Shown here: positions 27,925-36,321 of the stretch, piece by piece
Layout of the letters: every line of letters starts with the position of its first letter
How positions within the stretch are numbered: position 1 is the stretch's first letter
Program-made: the position numbers and the translations under genes
Notes under the pieces: model-generated
Database searches by the model: none
What the model saw: only the letters and a program-made list of their open reading frames with translations
What the model was told of the DNA's origin: nothing
DNA from: Sphingomonadales bacterium 28-55-16
GTDB taxonomy: Bacteria > Pseudomonadota > Alphaproteobacteria > Sphingomonadales > Sphingomonadaceae
Reading direction: 5' to 3'
DNA length: 64,000 nt
Assembly (NCBI GenBank): GCA_002278855.1
Contig: NCGG01000009.1
Location: 1-64,000 of the forward strand

Positions 27925-28464
27925 ATGACCAAATTCACCGTAAACGACCGCCCCGTTCAGTATAAAATGGACCCGCAAACGCCTTTGTTATGGGCGTTGC
28001 GCGATGCATCGAATTTGACGGGCACCAAATATGGCTGCGGCAGTGGCGATTGCGGTGCGTGTATGGTCGAAATCGACGGCGAATCGATCCGCGCCTGCCT
28101 TGTGACCATAGCCGAAGCCGAAGGGCGCTTCGTCACGACGATTGAGGGCCTTAGCCGCGACCGCAGCCACCCGTTGCAGCAGGCGTTTGTTGCAAGCAAC
28201 GTCCCGCAATGCGGTTTCTGCATTTCCGGCGTGATTATGGCGGGATCGGTCTTGTTGAAGAAAAACAGCAACCCGACCGACGCGGAAATTGACGCGGCTA
28301 TCACCAATTTATGCCGGTGCGGCATTTATCCGCGATTGCGCGATGCAATTAAACGCGCTGGCCGTGTGATGCGCGGCGAAGAACGCATCGCTGCTGCGCC
28401 GCCGCCTGGGATTACTCCGGAAGACGCCGCACGCGCGGTGCCCGCCTTAACGGTAACTGAGTAA
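27925..28464 (+). CDS. [2Fe-2S] small subunit of a molybdenum hydroxylase (xanthine dehydrogenase family)
   Basis: This 179-residue protein has two iron-sulfur sites. The plant-type ferredoxin domain holds GCGSGDCGACMVEIDG (Cys near residues 38-46, with a fourth at RACLV). The helical domain holds QCGFCISGVIM and LCRCGIYPRL. This matches the IorA-type small subunit that passes electrons from a molybdopterin subunit. No large molybdopterin subunit lies next to it; the next gene is an HNH endonuclease on the other strand. Its partner must be encoded elsewhere or has been lost. Confidence 0.88.
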   Translation: MTKFTVNDRPVQYKMDPQTPLLWALRDASNLTGTKYGCGSGDCGACMVEIDGESIRACLVTIAEAEGRFVTTIEGLSRDRSHPLQQAFVASNVPQCGFCISGVIMAGSVLLKKNSNPTDAEIDAAITNLCRCGIYPRLRDAIKRAGRVMRGEERIAAAPPPGITPEDAARAVPALTVTE

Positions 28465-28468
28465 GGGC

Positions 28469-29053
28469 TTAACCCTCCAGTTCAATATCCCAATACAACC
28501 AGTCGTGCCATGTTTCATGCAGATGGTTTGGCGGAAATGCACGGCCGCGGTCCTGTAATTGCCAGCTTGTTGGCCGGATCGCTGCCATATTCAACTGCAT
28601 TTGCGCTTGTTTCGGCGTGCGGCCACCTTTTTTGAGGTTGCAGTGCAAACAAGCCGTCGTCACATTTTCCCAGCTGGTGATGCCGCCTAACCGGCGCGGG
28701 ACGATATGGTCGAAAGTCAGATTGTCACCTGATCCGCAATATTGGCATTCAAACTTGTCGCGTAAAAACAAGTTAAAGCGCGTGAAGGCGGGATATTCAG
28801 AAGGCTTCACATATTGGCGTAGCGCAATGACGGACGGAATCTTCATGTCCAGATTTGGGCTATGCACATGCCGATCGTAATTGGAAACGATGTCCACCTT
28901 GTCGAGGAAAACCGCCTTGATAGCAGTCTGCCAGGGCCATAGGCTAAGCGGATAATAGCTTAACGGTGTATAATCAGCGTTAAGCACCAGCGCGGGGCAA
29001 TTCTCCGGGTGCCTTGCCCGGCCAGCTGCCTCGAAAGTTCCGGTATGCAACAT
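28469..29053 (-). CDS. HNH endonuclease family protein
   Basis: The 194-residue protein has the HNH motif as CQYCGSGDNLTFDHIVPRRLGGITSWENVTTACLHCNLKKG, with two zinc-binding CxxC pairs and the catalytic DH. The N-terminal NADYTPLSYYPLSLWPWQTAIKAVFLDKV is typical of a widely conserved cellular HNH family rather than a homing or restriction enzyme. Its biological role is not established. It is convergent with the iron-sulfur gene, with a 4-bp gap. Confidence 0.88.
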   Translation of the reverse strand: MLHTGTFEAAGRARHPENCPALVLNADYTPLSYYPLSLWPWQTAIKAVFLDKVDIVSNYDRHVHSPNLDMKIPSVIALRQYVKPSEYPAFTRFNLFLRDKFECQYCGSGDNLTFDHIVPRRLGGITSWENVTTACLHCNLKKGGRTPKQAQMQLNMAAIRPTSWQLQDRGRAFPPNHLHETWHDWLYWDIELEG

Positions 29054-29197
29054 AAGTCGAACCCTACTCCCCTTTTGTCATACATGCTTTAAGCCTATCA
29101 GCGTTACAGCATTCTGACAGTTGCCAACCTATTTGCACATATTGTGACGTCAAGGGGTTAAAGGCACCGGATATAGTATAATTGGGGATAATTTTTG

Positions 29198-30097
29198 GTG
29201 CCGCGGGACTTTGTAAATCAATATTTACCCGACATTTCCGCTCCGAAGGGCAGGGTAGTGACGCGATTTGCTCCGAGTCCCAATGGCCAGTTGCATTTTG
29301 GGCACGCCTTTTCTGCACTTTGTGCGCATGATTTTGCGCGGACTTTTGGCGGTGCGTTCCAGCTGCGTATGGAGGATATTGACGGCACGCGCAGCAGACC
29401 GGAGCATGTCGAGGCCATCATCGCGGATATCGATTGGCTTGGGCTCGTGCCTGACGGAGACGTGCAGTTCCAATCGCAGAATATCGACCGTTACGCGGCT
29501 GCGCGTGACCGTTTGATTTCGGCGGGCTTGCTTTATCGTTGCGGCTGCACGCGAAACGATATTGCCGCAGCTTTAAAGTATAAGTCGGTCCCACATGGTC
29601 CCGATGGCCCGCATTATCCCGGAACCTGTCGCGCCCATCCGTTTAACGGTGATGCCGCATTTTCGTGGCGGCTGGATATGGCAAAGGCGTGCGCTTTGGC
29701 GGGGCCGCTAACATGGATGGATTTGGTGGCGGGGCAGCAATATGCCGACCCTATGGCCTTTGGCGATGTGGTGTTGTGGCGGAAAGACGCGCCTGCATCC
29801 TATCATCTTGCTGCAACCGTAGACGATGCCGCCAACGGCATTACGCACGTGGTCCGTGGCAAAGATTTATTTGCATATACCGCTGTTCATCGCCTGCTTC
29901 AGCATCTCCTTGACCTACCCGAGCCCGTATATTGGCACCATCCGCTGTTGCTCGACAGCAACGGCGAGAAGTTGGCAAAGAGCAAGGCATCGCCTGCTTT
30001 GTCGGTCCGCCGCGCGGCAGGCGAAAATGGGGCTGAACTTATTGATAATTTGCGTCACGGAACGCTAATGCTTGGAATCTCCTTATCGGATGCCTAG
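29198..30097 (+). CDS. gluQ: glutamyl-Q tRNA(Asp) synthetase
   Basis: GluQRS attaches glutamate to queuosine in the anticodon of tRNA-Asp. The protein (299 residues from the GTG at 29198) has the class I synthetase signature RFAPSPNGQLHFGHAFSAL, a CGC/CR zinc site (YRCGCTR) and the KLAKSKASPAL signature. It stops before the anticodon-binding domain, as GluQRS does and GluRS does not. The start is uncertain: TTG 29195, GTG 29198 or a later GTG just before TRFAPSP are all possible. TATAAT lies about 20 nt upstream of 29198. Confidence 0.9.
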   Translation: MPRDFVNQYLPDISAPKGRVVTRFAPSPNGQLHFGHAFSALCAHDFARTFGGAFQLRMEDIDGTRSRPEHVEAIIADIDWLGLVPDGDVQFQSQNIDRYAAARDRLISAGLLYRCGCTRNDIAAALKYKSVPHGPDGPHYPGTCRAHPFNGDAAFSWRLDMAKACALAGPLTWMDLVAGQQYADPMAFGDVVLWRKDAPASYHLAATVDDAANGITHVVRGKDLFAYTAVHRLLQHLLDLPEPVYWHHPLLLDSNGEKLAKSKASPALSVRRAAGENGAELIDNLRHGTLMLGISLSDA

Positions 30098-30141
30098 ATA
30101 GGCGCTGCGGGGTATTGGCCCTGGACAAGGACTTTTTCCTC

Positions 30142-30369
30142 ATGACTATATTGTTGGTTCTCCTCATCATTGGCGCTGCTGGTGCCGTGGCTTTTGCGCT
30201 GATCCGCGGGTTGCATGCTTTTGCGAATTTGCGTCCAGCGGACTTAGATGAAGCTGGTCTGCCTAAGTCGCTGACAGTGCAGAACAAGATGATGTTTGCG
30301 CGTGTGAAGTGGCAGGCGATCACCATTGCCCTGCTTGCGATATTGGTGCTCATTGCTGGATCGCAATAA
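30142..30369 (+). CDS. HIG1-domain twin-helix membrane protein
   Basis: The 75-residue product starts MTILLVLLIIGAAGAV and has two transmembrane helices (about 2-22 and 53-72) joined by a loop ending QNKMMFARVKWQ, which matches the hypoxia-induced gene 1 (HIG1) motif. The family is common in Alphaproteobacteria and is related to mitochondrial factors of respiratory complexes. It is 10 bp upstream of the cobalamin adenosyltransferase gene. This pair is often found together in this class. Confidence 0.8.
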   Translation: MTILLVLLIIGAAGAVAFALIRGLHAFANLRPADLDEAGLPKSLTVQNKMMFARVKWQAITIALLAILVLIAGSQ

Positions 30370-30378
30370 GCCCGTCTC

Positions 30379-30960
30379 ATGGTCAAGCTGAACAAGATTT
30401 ACACCCGCACAGGTGATGATGGCACGACTGGGTTGGTCGATGGCTCACGTGTTTCGAAAACCGCGTCACGGCTGCATGCCATTGGCGAAGTGGATGAGAC
30501 AAACTCCGCGCTTGGCTTGGCGATCCAGTCGCTGGCTGCCGATGAGGGCGATTCGCCATTGGTTGCGGAGCTGCGGCGTGTTCAAAATGACCTGTTTGAC
30601 TTGGGCGCTGATATCGCGACGCCGGGGGAGAGCTTTGAACCCTCGCCGATGGAGTTGCGGATAGTTGCATCACAGGTCGAATGGCTTGAGGCGGCGATTG
30701 ATAATGCCAATGCGCAACTTCCGCCGCTCACCAGTTTTATTTTGCCCGGCGGCAGCTTGCCTGCCGCGCACATGCACATGGCGCGTGTCGTAACGCGCCG
30801 TGCAGAACGCGCATTGGTTGCGGCATCGCTTGATGCGGCGATTAATCCTCAGGCGCTGAATTATCTTAACCGCTTATCAGATTATCTTTTTACATTGTGC
30901 AGGTTGATTAACGCGTCGCGTGGCGGCGATATCTTATGGGTGCCGGGCGCCTCGCGATGA
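30379..30960 (+). CDS. pduO: corrinoid adenosyltransferase, PduO type
   Basis: This cytoplasmic enzyme transfers adenosyl from ATP to cob(I)alamin to form coenzyme B12. The 193-residue protein has the N-terminal ATP-binding motif YTRTGDDGTTGLVDGSRV, then GEVDETNSALGLA, ILPGGS and the conserved RRAERAL and LNRLSDYLFTL. It is the stand-alone ATR form without a C-terminal DUF. No B12-dependent enzyme or B12 riboswitch is visible nearby. Confidence 0.94.
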   Translation: MVKLNKIYTRTGDDGTTGLVDGSRVSKTASRLHAIGEVDETNSALGLAIQSLAADEGDSPLVAELRRVQNDLFDLGADIATPGESFEPSPMELRIVASQVEWLEAAIDNANAQLPPLTSFILPGGSLPAAHMHMARVVTRRAERALVAASLDAAINPQALNYLNRLSDYLFTLCRLINASRGGDILWVPGASR

Positions 30961-31026
30961 CGATCGCCCTGAAGGGCACATTTTTTGAACCGCGAGCGCA
31001 GTCGGCGGCGCCTTACCTCTGACCTG

Positions 31027-31881
31027 TTACCGTTTGCGGCCGCATGGGCCAAGCGCATCTACAACGAACTTATAATCGGCTTCGGCCCGCCGCGCGTTCT
31101 CGCTGCTGGCAGCTTCGATCCGGTCGGACGGAAGCGTGGGGGGCAAGCCACATGCGAGGCGATACCATAACAAAGTGAAACGTTGTGGCGCAGTCGCAGA
31201 GGCATCGATGACTTCAGCGGTCGATACCGCCCATTGCTTTTGCTGGCTCGGTCGGCTGAGCACGGTCAGCGATAAGGGCTGGTCCTTGTCGGTTTTTAGA
31301 AATATCTGCGTTTCGCCTTCGCCTAAAACGGTTCCTGCGCTGTGAAAGGCGCTGCCAACCGATATAATCCGCTGCGGCGCATCTAATTGAACTGCTTCTT
31401 TCGTGATGCCACGCACCAGCGCATCATTATTTGGGCTGAACATCGCCAAAGCGTTTGGGCGCGACAATTGGATCTCACCTGGACGATTGATCACCTGTCG
31501 TCCGAACAGGAACATGCGTTGTTTTTTTAACTTGGGAATGTTCCCCTTCGCGTCCTTTGGGATATCAAGAAGAAACCTGACGCGCGGGGTGGTCCCGCCA
31601 TCACCACGAATCAGCGCCATGACGTCAACGTCGACGAGCACACGCTGGAGTGTCAAAGGTACACCGATAGCTTGTGCAGCTGAAATTTTTGTAACGTTAC
31701 GCACGGTTCCGTCGATGATCAGAGGGGATATCACTACCAAATCGGCAATATCTGCATAGCTTGCCTGCTCGGCTTCAATGGCAACGGTAGCTGGGACTGC
31801 GACAGTCTTCTGGGCTGATGCCGAAACGCCAAGCCCCAGAAAAATAAAGCCCAAAGCTATTCTTACGTGCATTTGTCGCAT
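31027..31881 (-). CDS. exported protein of unknown function
   Basis: The 284-residue product has a signal peptide (MRQMHVRIALGFIFLGLGVSASA, cut before QKT). The rest is soluble and mixed alpha/beta, with no motif that I recognise. Notable stretches are YADIADLVVISPLIIDG, a repeated KLKKQRMFLFGRQV, and a C-terminal LWYRLACGLPPTLP with two Cys in the last 60 residues that could form a disulfide. It is alone between two plus-strand operons. Confidence 0.75.
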   Translation of the reverse strand: MRQMHVRIALGFIFLGLGVSASAQKTVAVPATVAIEAEQASYADIADLVVISPLIIDGTVRNVTKISAAQAIGVPLTLQRVLVDVDVMALIRGDGGTTPRVRFLLDIPKDAKGNIPKLKKQRMFLFGRQVINRPGEIQLSRPNALAMFSPNNDALVRGITKEAVQLDAPQRIISVGSAFHSAGTVLGEGETQIFLKTDKDQPLSLTVLSRPSQQKQWAVSTAEVIDASATAPQRFTLLWYRLACGLPPTLPSDRIEAASSENARRAEADYKFVVDALGPCGRKR

Positions 31882-32136
31882 TAAACTTCCCTTTGTTCAG
31901 TCATCTTTTGACGGCGTTTCTAGCTGTACCATATTGTAGCATAAAGCCGTTATGTCGATGAATTGCAGATGAATCGCAGAATCCGGATTGCTTGGCATGA
32001 TAGGGTTGGCTAATGCACCGTGGAATCGAGCAAAAAAAAAGACAGAATTCGATATCGCGGGGGTACGTCGGGCGCATGTGCAAGCATGCGTCTTCGTTGT
32101 ACTATATTGATTTGAAGGTAGGAGAGTTGTTTCCGC
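31882..32136. promoter_or_regulatory. divergent promoter region upstream of tonB
   Basis: This 255-bp gap separates the exported protein gene from tonB. It holds an A-rich tract (A9 at about 32032-32040) and a possible -10 (TACTATATT at about 32099-32107) near the tonB side, with AGGTAGGAGA as the tonB ribosome binding site. I saw no Fur box that I would defend. Confidence 0.3.
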
Positions 32137-32784
32137 ATGGCATATGCTGATCAAGATGGGATGAGCACGAACCGTTTGGTTTCTGTCGTCATTGTACTCC
32201 TTCTTCACGCCTTCCTGGGTTATGCCTTGGTGACTGGCCTCGCATATGATGCGGTCATCGCCATCAAGGAAAAAATGACCGTGGTCGACGTGAAAGAAGA
32301 AGAACCACCCGAAGAAGAAGAGCCACCACCCGAGCCTGAAAAGCAGATCGAACCACCAGTGGTTTCGCCTCCGCCTTTGGTGCAGACGGTTTCGCCGCCG
32401 CCAACAATTCGTACAGTCGATACGCCGCCACCTGCGGCACCGGTTGTTCCGACTGCGGCGCCGCCAGCGCCACCACCACCTCCAGCAGGTCCTACTGCTG
32501 AGGCGAAGCCACGCGGTAATCCAGGTAACTGGGCAAACACGAACGATTATCCATCGCGTGCTCTGCAGCAGGAGCGTGAGGGTACGACTGGTTTCCGCGT
32601 CACCATCGGCACGGACGGTCGCGTCATTGACTGCGTTGTTACCCAATCAAGTGGTCATGACGATCTCGATGCCGCAACCTGCACCAATGTTAAGCGCCGT
32701 GCGCGCTTTACACCTGCCGTGCGGAACGGCGAACCCGTTCAAGGTTCCTATTCGAACCGTGTGCGGTGGCAGATACCGAAATAA
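32137..32784 (+). CDS. tonB: TonB family energy transducer
   Basis: TonB passes the proton-motive force to outer membrane receptors. The 215-residue protein has a short cytoplasmic start, one signal-anchor helix (about residues 16-37, with the conserved His in LLLHAFLGY) and a Pro/Glu-rich periplasmic spacer (EEEPPEEEEPPPEPEK, then PPPLVQTVSPPP). The C-terminal TonB domain begins near residue 135 (YPSRALQQEREGTTGFRVTI, RARFTPAVRNGEPV). It opens the tonB-exbB-exbD-exbD cluster. Confidence 0.94.
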   Translation: MAYADQDGMSTNRLVSVVIVLLLHAFLGYALVTGLAYDAVIAIKEKMTVVDVKEEEPPEEEEPPPEPEKQIEPPVVSPPPLVQTVSPPPTIRTVDTPPPAAPVVPTAAPPAPPPPPAGPTAEAKPRGNPGNWANTNDYPSRALQQEREGTTGFRVTIGTDGRVIDCVVTQSSGHDDLDAATCTNVKRRARFTPAVRNGEPVQGSYSNRVRWQIPK

Positions 32785-32864
32785 TTTTGTGGCCCGGTAT
32801 AGGGGGCAGCCTTGGCGCCGGGTCTTTTTTGCTAGCAAGTAGTATTTTTTGAGAGGTAGTTAAA

Positions 32865-33623
32865 ATGTCGATTTTGTTTTTGACCGCGGCTGGTGCCGCA
32901 CCTGAGGCCGCCGCACAATTCGGCCTCATTCCTGCACTTAAAGAAGGCGGCCCGATCTCCATCGCGATTTTCTCGGTGATGGTTATCATGTCGGTTTTCT
33001 CATTCTACATCATGTTCACAAAGTTGTTTGAACAGCAGAAGGTGTTGAATCAGTATAAGCAAGTACGCGCACAATTTTGGCGTGCAGCCTCGCTTGAAGA
33101 AGGTGCAGCGAAGCTCGACAAGAACAGCGCATATCGCCAAGTTGTCGACGACGGTATTGCAGCAAAAAAGCAGCACGCTCTTTTGACTGACCCAATCGAA
33201 GCACATGACTGGTTGCACGGCGCGATGTCGCGTTCGGAAGAGGCCATCAACAACAAGCTCTCCACGGGTCTGCCTTTCCTCGCCACCGTTGGTGCAACTG
33301 CACCATTTGTTGGTCTGCTCGGTACGGTTATCGGGATTTACTCGGCACTGATTAAAATCGGTATCGCAGGTCAAGCGGACATCGGTAAGATTGCTGGTCC
33401 AGTGGGTGAAGCATTGATCATGACCGCAATTGGTCTGTTCGTTGCTGTTCCTGCCGTTCTTGCATACAACTGGCTTCAGGCGCGTAACAAGACAATCGCA
33501 CGTAGCTTGTCTACTTTCTCGAACGATGTGCTTGGTTACATCTCGTCGGGTGGTAACTTGAAGCCAGCGGTGACTGCAGCAGCAGCACCAAGCAAGCCAG
33601 CTCCTGCCGCAGTAAAGAAGTAA
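32865..33623 (+). CDS. exbB: ExbB (TolQ/MotA family proton channel)
   Basis: ExbB forms the pentameric proton channel of the TonB motor. The 252-residue protein has helix 1 at about 29-52, a long cytoplasmic loop, and helices 2 and 3 within LPFLATVGATAPFVGLLGTVIGIY and EALIMTAIGLFVAVPAVLAYN. The Thr/Gly pattern matches ExbB. It has an Ala/Pro/Lys tail. The codons end in T and A more than in neighbouring genes, which suggests strong expression. A 92-bp gap with two hairpins separates it from exbD. Confidence 0.94.
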   Translation: MSILFLTAAGAAPEAAAQFGLIPALKEGGPISIAIFSVMVIMSVFSFYIMFTKLFEQQKVLNQYKQVRAQFWRAASLEEGAAKLDKNSAYRQVVDDGIAAKKQHALLTDPIEAHDWLHGAMSRSEEAINNKLSTGLPFLATVGATAPFVGLLGTVIGIYSALIKIGIAGQADIGKIAGPVGEALIMTAIGLFVAVPAVLAYNWLQARNKTIARSLSTFSNDVLGYISSGGNLKPAVTAAAAPSKPAPAAVKK

Positions 33624-33633
33624 GATTGGGTGA

Positions 33634-33677
33634 GGGCTACGTTTCGGCGTAGCCCATCCGCCAGCATAATGCTGGCG
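33634..33677 (+). other. tandem hairpins between exbB and exbD
   Basis: Two stem-loops sit side by side: GGGCTACG/CGTAGCCC with a short loop (33634-33655) and CGCCAGCA/TGCTGGCG with a TAA loop (33659-33677). Neither is followed by a T tract. They could stabilise the upstream exbB message or tune the ExbB:ExbD ratio. Confidence 0.6.
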
Positions 33678-33715
33678 CTCGATTTTGACCCAATTTAGTT
33701 AGAGAGGATTGGCCA

Positions 33716-34261
33716 ATGGCAATCAGTTCAGGAGGCGACGGCGGTGGTTTTACGCCGATGTCTGACATCAACACGACGCCGCTCGTAGACGTCATGCTGG
33801 TGCTCCTCATCGTGTTCCTCATTGCAATTCCAGTTTCGATCCAATCAGTGAAAATGGATATTCCGGTTATCAAGTTTGAGCCAACCAAGGCAAAGCGTGA
33901 AAACGTTCTGTTGTCGGTGACTACAACTGATGCAGCCGGACGTGATCCAGGTGACCCAGCATATGAAGGTGCAAACCCAGGTGGTGAGTGCCGTATTTAC
34001 TGGAATGTCACGCCGGTCGATTCGACTGAACTGGTGGATCGTGCTGCAAAGCATTTGAAGGCTGAGTTTGAAAAGCTGGGTGGCCCAGAGGCTGCTGCTG
34101 CCGGACTGATCGAGCCTGATATGCTTCCAGAGGCGCATATTCGTGGTGACATCAATACGCCCTATCGTTGTATCGGTGGTGCAATTTACACCATGCAAAT
34201 GGCTGGTTTCGCGCGCGTTGGCTTCATTTCGTCGCCATTCGAAAACGCGAACGTTCAGTAA
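33716..34261 (+). CDS. exbD: ExbD/TolR family biopolymer transporter, first copy
   Basis: The 181-residue protein has one helix near the N-terminus (about residues 23-42) with the essential Asp in DINTTPLVDVMLVLLIVF. The periplasmic domain is longer than in the second copy and includes a Cys (GGECRIYWN) and another in TPYRCIGG. The start has AGAGAGGA upstream. It is followed after 21 bp by a second exbD, which is common in Alphaproteobacteria and suggests an ExbD heterodimer. Confidence 0.92.
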   Translation: MAISSGGDGGGFTPMSDINTTPLVDVMLVLLIVFLIAIPVSIQSVKMDIPVIKFEPTKAKRENVLLSVTTTDAAGRDPGDPAYEGANPGGECRIYWNVTPVDSTELVDRAAKHLKAEFEKLGGPEAAAAGLIEPDMLPEAHIRGDINTPYRCIGGAIYTMQMAGFARVGFISSPFENANVQ

Positions 34262-34282
34262 GCAATTTAAGGAACAAACATC

Positions 34283-34738
34283 ATGGCAATGAGTGGCGGT
34301 AAAGATGATGGCCAGCCGATGATGGAAATGAACACGACGCCGTTGATCGACGTCATGCTCGTTCTCCTCATCATGCTGATGATCACCATCCCCCCGGTTT
34401 CGCACGCCGTAAACATCGACCTTCCGGTCAATGACCCTAACGCGCCTCCACCGGTAGATCCGATTGATCCTGTTATTAACAAGATCATCATTCTTCCGGA
34501 TAGCACCATTCAATGGAACGGCACATCTGTGACGTTGCAGCAGATGGAGCAATATCTGGTGCGCACCAAGTCAATGAGCCCTGAGCCAGAACTTCAGTTC
34601 CAGCCAGCGCCAACGGCGCCTTATGACACCGTTGATAAAGCATTGGTTTCGGTGAAGCGCAGCGGCATTACGAAGTTTGGTTTTGTCGGAAACGAACAAT
34701 ATCGCGTCTTCGGTAAGGCTTCGCGTGAGGGACGTTAG
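34283..34738 (+). CDS. exbD: ExbD/TolR family biopolymer transporter, second copy
   Basis: This 151-residue paralogue starts MAMSGGKDDGQPMMEMNTTPLIDVM, with the channel Asp in LIDVMLVLLIML (helix about 22-42). The periplasmic region begins with a Pro-rich NDPNAPPPVDPIDPV stretch and has no Cys. It ends the tonB operon just before a strong terminator. Confidence 0.92.
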   Translation: MAMSGGKDDGQPMMEMNTTPLIDVMLVLLIMLMITIPPVSHAVNIDLPVNDPNAPPPVDPIDPVINKIIILPDSTIQWNGTSVTLQQMEQYLVRTKSMSPEPELQFQPAPTAPYDTVDKALVSVKRSGITKFGFVGNEQYRVFGKASREGR

Positions 34739-34760
34739 TCTCTAACGCTTTAAACTGATC

Positions 34761-34794
34761 AAAAAAGGCGGTGCAGAAATGCGCCGCCTTTTTT
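34761..34794 (+). terminator. rho-independent terminator of the tonB-exb operon
   Basis: AAAAAAGGCGG / CCGCCTTTTTT forms a strong stem with T run, 22 nt after the last exbD stop. The A-rich start makes it able to work in both directions. Confidence 0.93.
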
Positions 34795-34936
34795 GTATGA
34801 ACTGAACGTCCGTGGGGTTATGCCCCCAGCCAGAGCGGCTGATAGGTTGCTACGGGGATTTGAACCGCCAAATTCTAAATGATCGCTGTGGTGGCCAAAA
34901 CACCAAGGCATGCCCGATTGCGGCTATCCCCGAATG

Positions 34937-36247
34937 CTATTTTCCGTGTGTTAAGCGCATCATCAATATGGCCGCGCGTTTGGCCTGCCGTTTGATGCTC
35001 GCAAGGTCTACCGTTTCGCCTGGCGCATGATCGCCCCGGCTGAAAGCGCCAAGACCCACAAGACCGTCAACATCGTTGGCAACGAAACTGATGTCCCCTG
35101 CACCGCGCTTCAACGGATCTAGTGGCGCTTGTTCAGCAAGCCCGAGATCGCGGTTCACAACATTCAAGTGCGCGAGCAACGCTTTGTTGCCGTCCGTTGG
35201 CGCCATCGCGGGATAACCGCCTGGGTCAAATGTGATTTTAGCGGTGGTTTTGGGTGCTGATGCCGAGACAATGCTGATCATTTTTTCGCGGACGCGGGCG
35301 CTCTGATCTTCCGATAATGTACGAAAATCGCCGCGCGCGAGCGCAATGCCGGGAATGATATTCGTCTTTCCCTTTGCGCTGATACGCACGCCGTCAGTAT
35401 CCAAGCTTGCCTCTTGCCCAGCCGCCACAAGGCCAACGTTAAATGTCAGGTTGGGCTCGGGCAATTCCGTGCGGAAGCGATGCAGAATGCGGGCTAATTC
35501 AAATGCCGCGCCATCGCCATAAGTGCTATCGAATATCAACGAGCTATGTCCAGTGATGCCCGATACCTCCAATTTCCAGCTGTTCGATGACCGACGGGAA
35601 ATGACGCCCATATCCTTGCCGTTCTCAATTGACAGCCCTTCGAAATCCAGTGCGACATCGGCGGTCTTGCCGGCAGCAATCAATGGTGCACGGGTAACTT
35701 GAATTGGGTCGCCCGAATCTTCTTCATCGCCGGTCATATGGATTTCGATCGCAGCGTCTTTCAACGTGCCCGCTGCCTTCATGGCGCGAAGCGCCGACAC
35801 AATGACGACCATGCCACCCTTGTCATCACCTGCGCCGGGGCCCACTGCTTCATCACCCTTGCGGACGAATGTCTGAAATGGGCTGTCTGCTTCAAACACA
35901 GTATCGAGATGGGCAATCAGGAGCAATTTCTTGGTGCCCTTCTTACCGGGCTTTGTCGCGATTAGATGGCCAGCGCGTCCAGCCTTAGCCATGTCGATCC
36001 AGTCAACGTGGAAACCCAGAGGTTCCAATTCAGCCCGCATCATGTCGCCGACCGTCTTCACGCCAGCAAAATTCATCGTACCCGAATTCTGGTTGACCAG
36101 CCGCTCCAACAAGGCAACCGACCGCTCATATTCGGCGTCTATGGTTGCGACGATTTTGGTCTCGGGTGTAGATAATTGCGCATGTGCCGCAGGCGAAAGG
36201 GCGATACAGGCGACGCTGCTGCACAGCATCAGAGTGCGGAATTTCAT
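34937..36247 (-). CDS. exported M20 family metallopeptidase (carboxypeptidase G2-like)
   Basis: The 436-residue product has a signal peptide (cut after AAHA near residue 23). The M20 zinc sites are visible as LLIAHLDTVFE, GAGDDKGGMVV, TGDEEDSGDP and a C-terminal His in RGDHAPGETVDL. A dimerisation domain is inserted between residues 215 and 330. It resembles glutamate carboxypeptidase, which releases C-terminal glutamate or cleaves N-acyl amino acids in the periplasm; the substrate is unknown. It is convergent with the exb operon. Confidence 0.88.
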   Translation of the reverse strand: MKFRTLMLCSSVACIALSPAAHAQLSTPETKIVATIDAEYERSVALLERLVNQNSGTMNFAGVKTVGDMMRAELEPLGFHVDWIDMAKAGRAGHLIATKPGKKGTKKLLLIAHLDTVFEADSPFQTFVRKGDEAVGPGAGDDKGGMVVIVSALRAMKAAGTLKDAAIEIHMTGDEEDSGDPIQVTRAPLIAAGKTADVALDFEGLSIENGKDMGVISRRSSNSWKLEVSGITGHSSLIFDSTYGDGAAFELARILHRFRTELPEPNLTFNVGLVAAGQEASLDTDGVRISAKGKTNIIPGIALARGDFRTLSEDQSARVREKMISIVSASAPKTTAKITFDPGGYPAMAPTDGNKALLAHLNVVNRDLGLAEQAPLDPLKRGAGDISFVANDVDGLVGLGAFSRGDHAPGETVDLASIKRQAKRAAILMMRLTHGK

Positions 36248-36321
36248 AGCATACTCCCGATTAAGACAGCGATGATGTGCCGCGCTTTGGTCCGTGAGGC
36301 AAGCGCATTGAATAGGGCGGG

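Noticed and set aside
31882..32136. Fur box upstream of tonB
   Set aside because: No stretch close to the 19-bp Fur consensus could be defended by eye.
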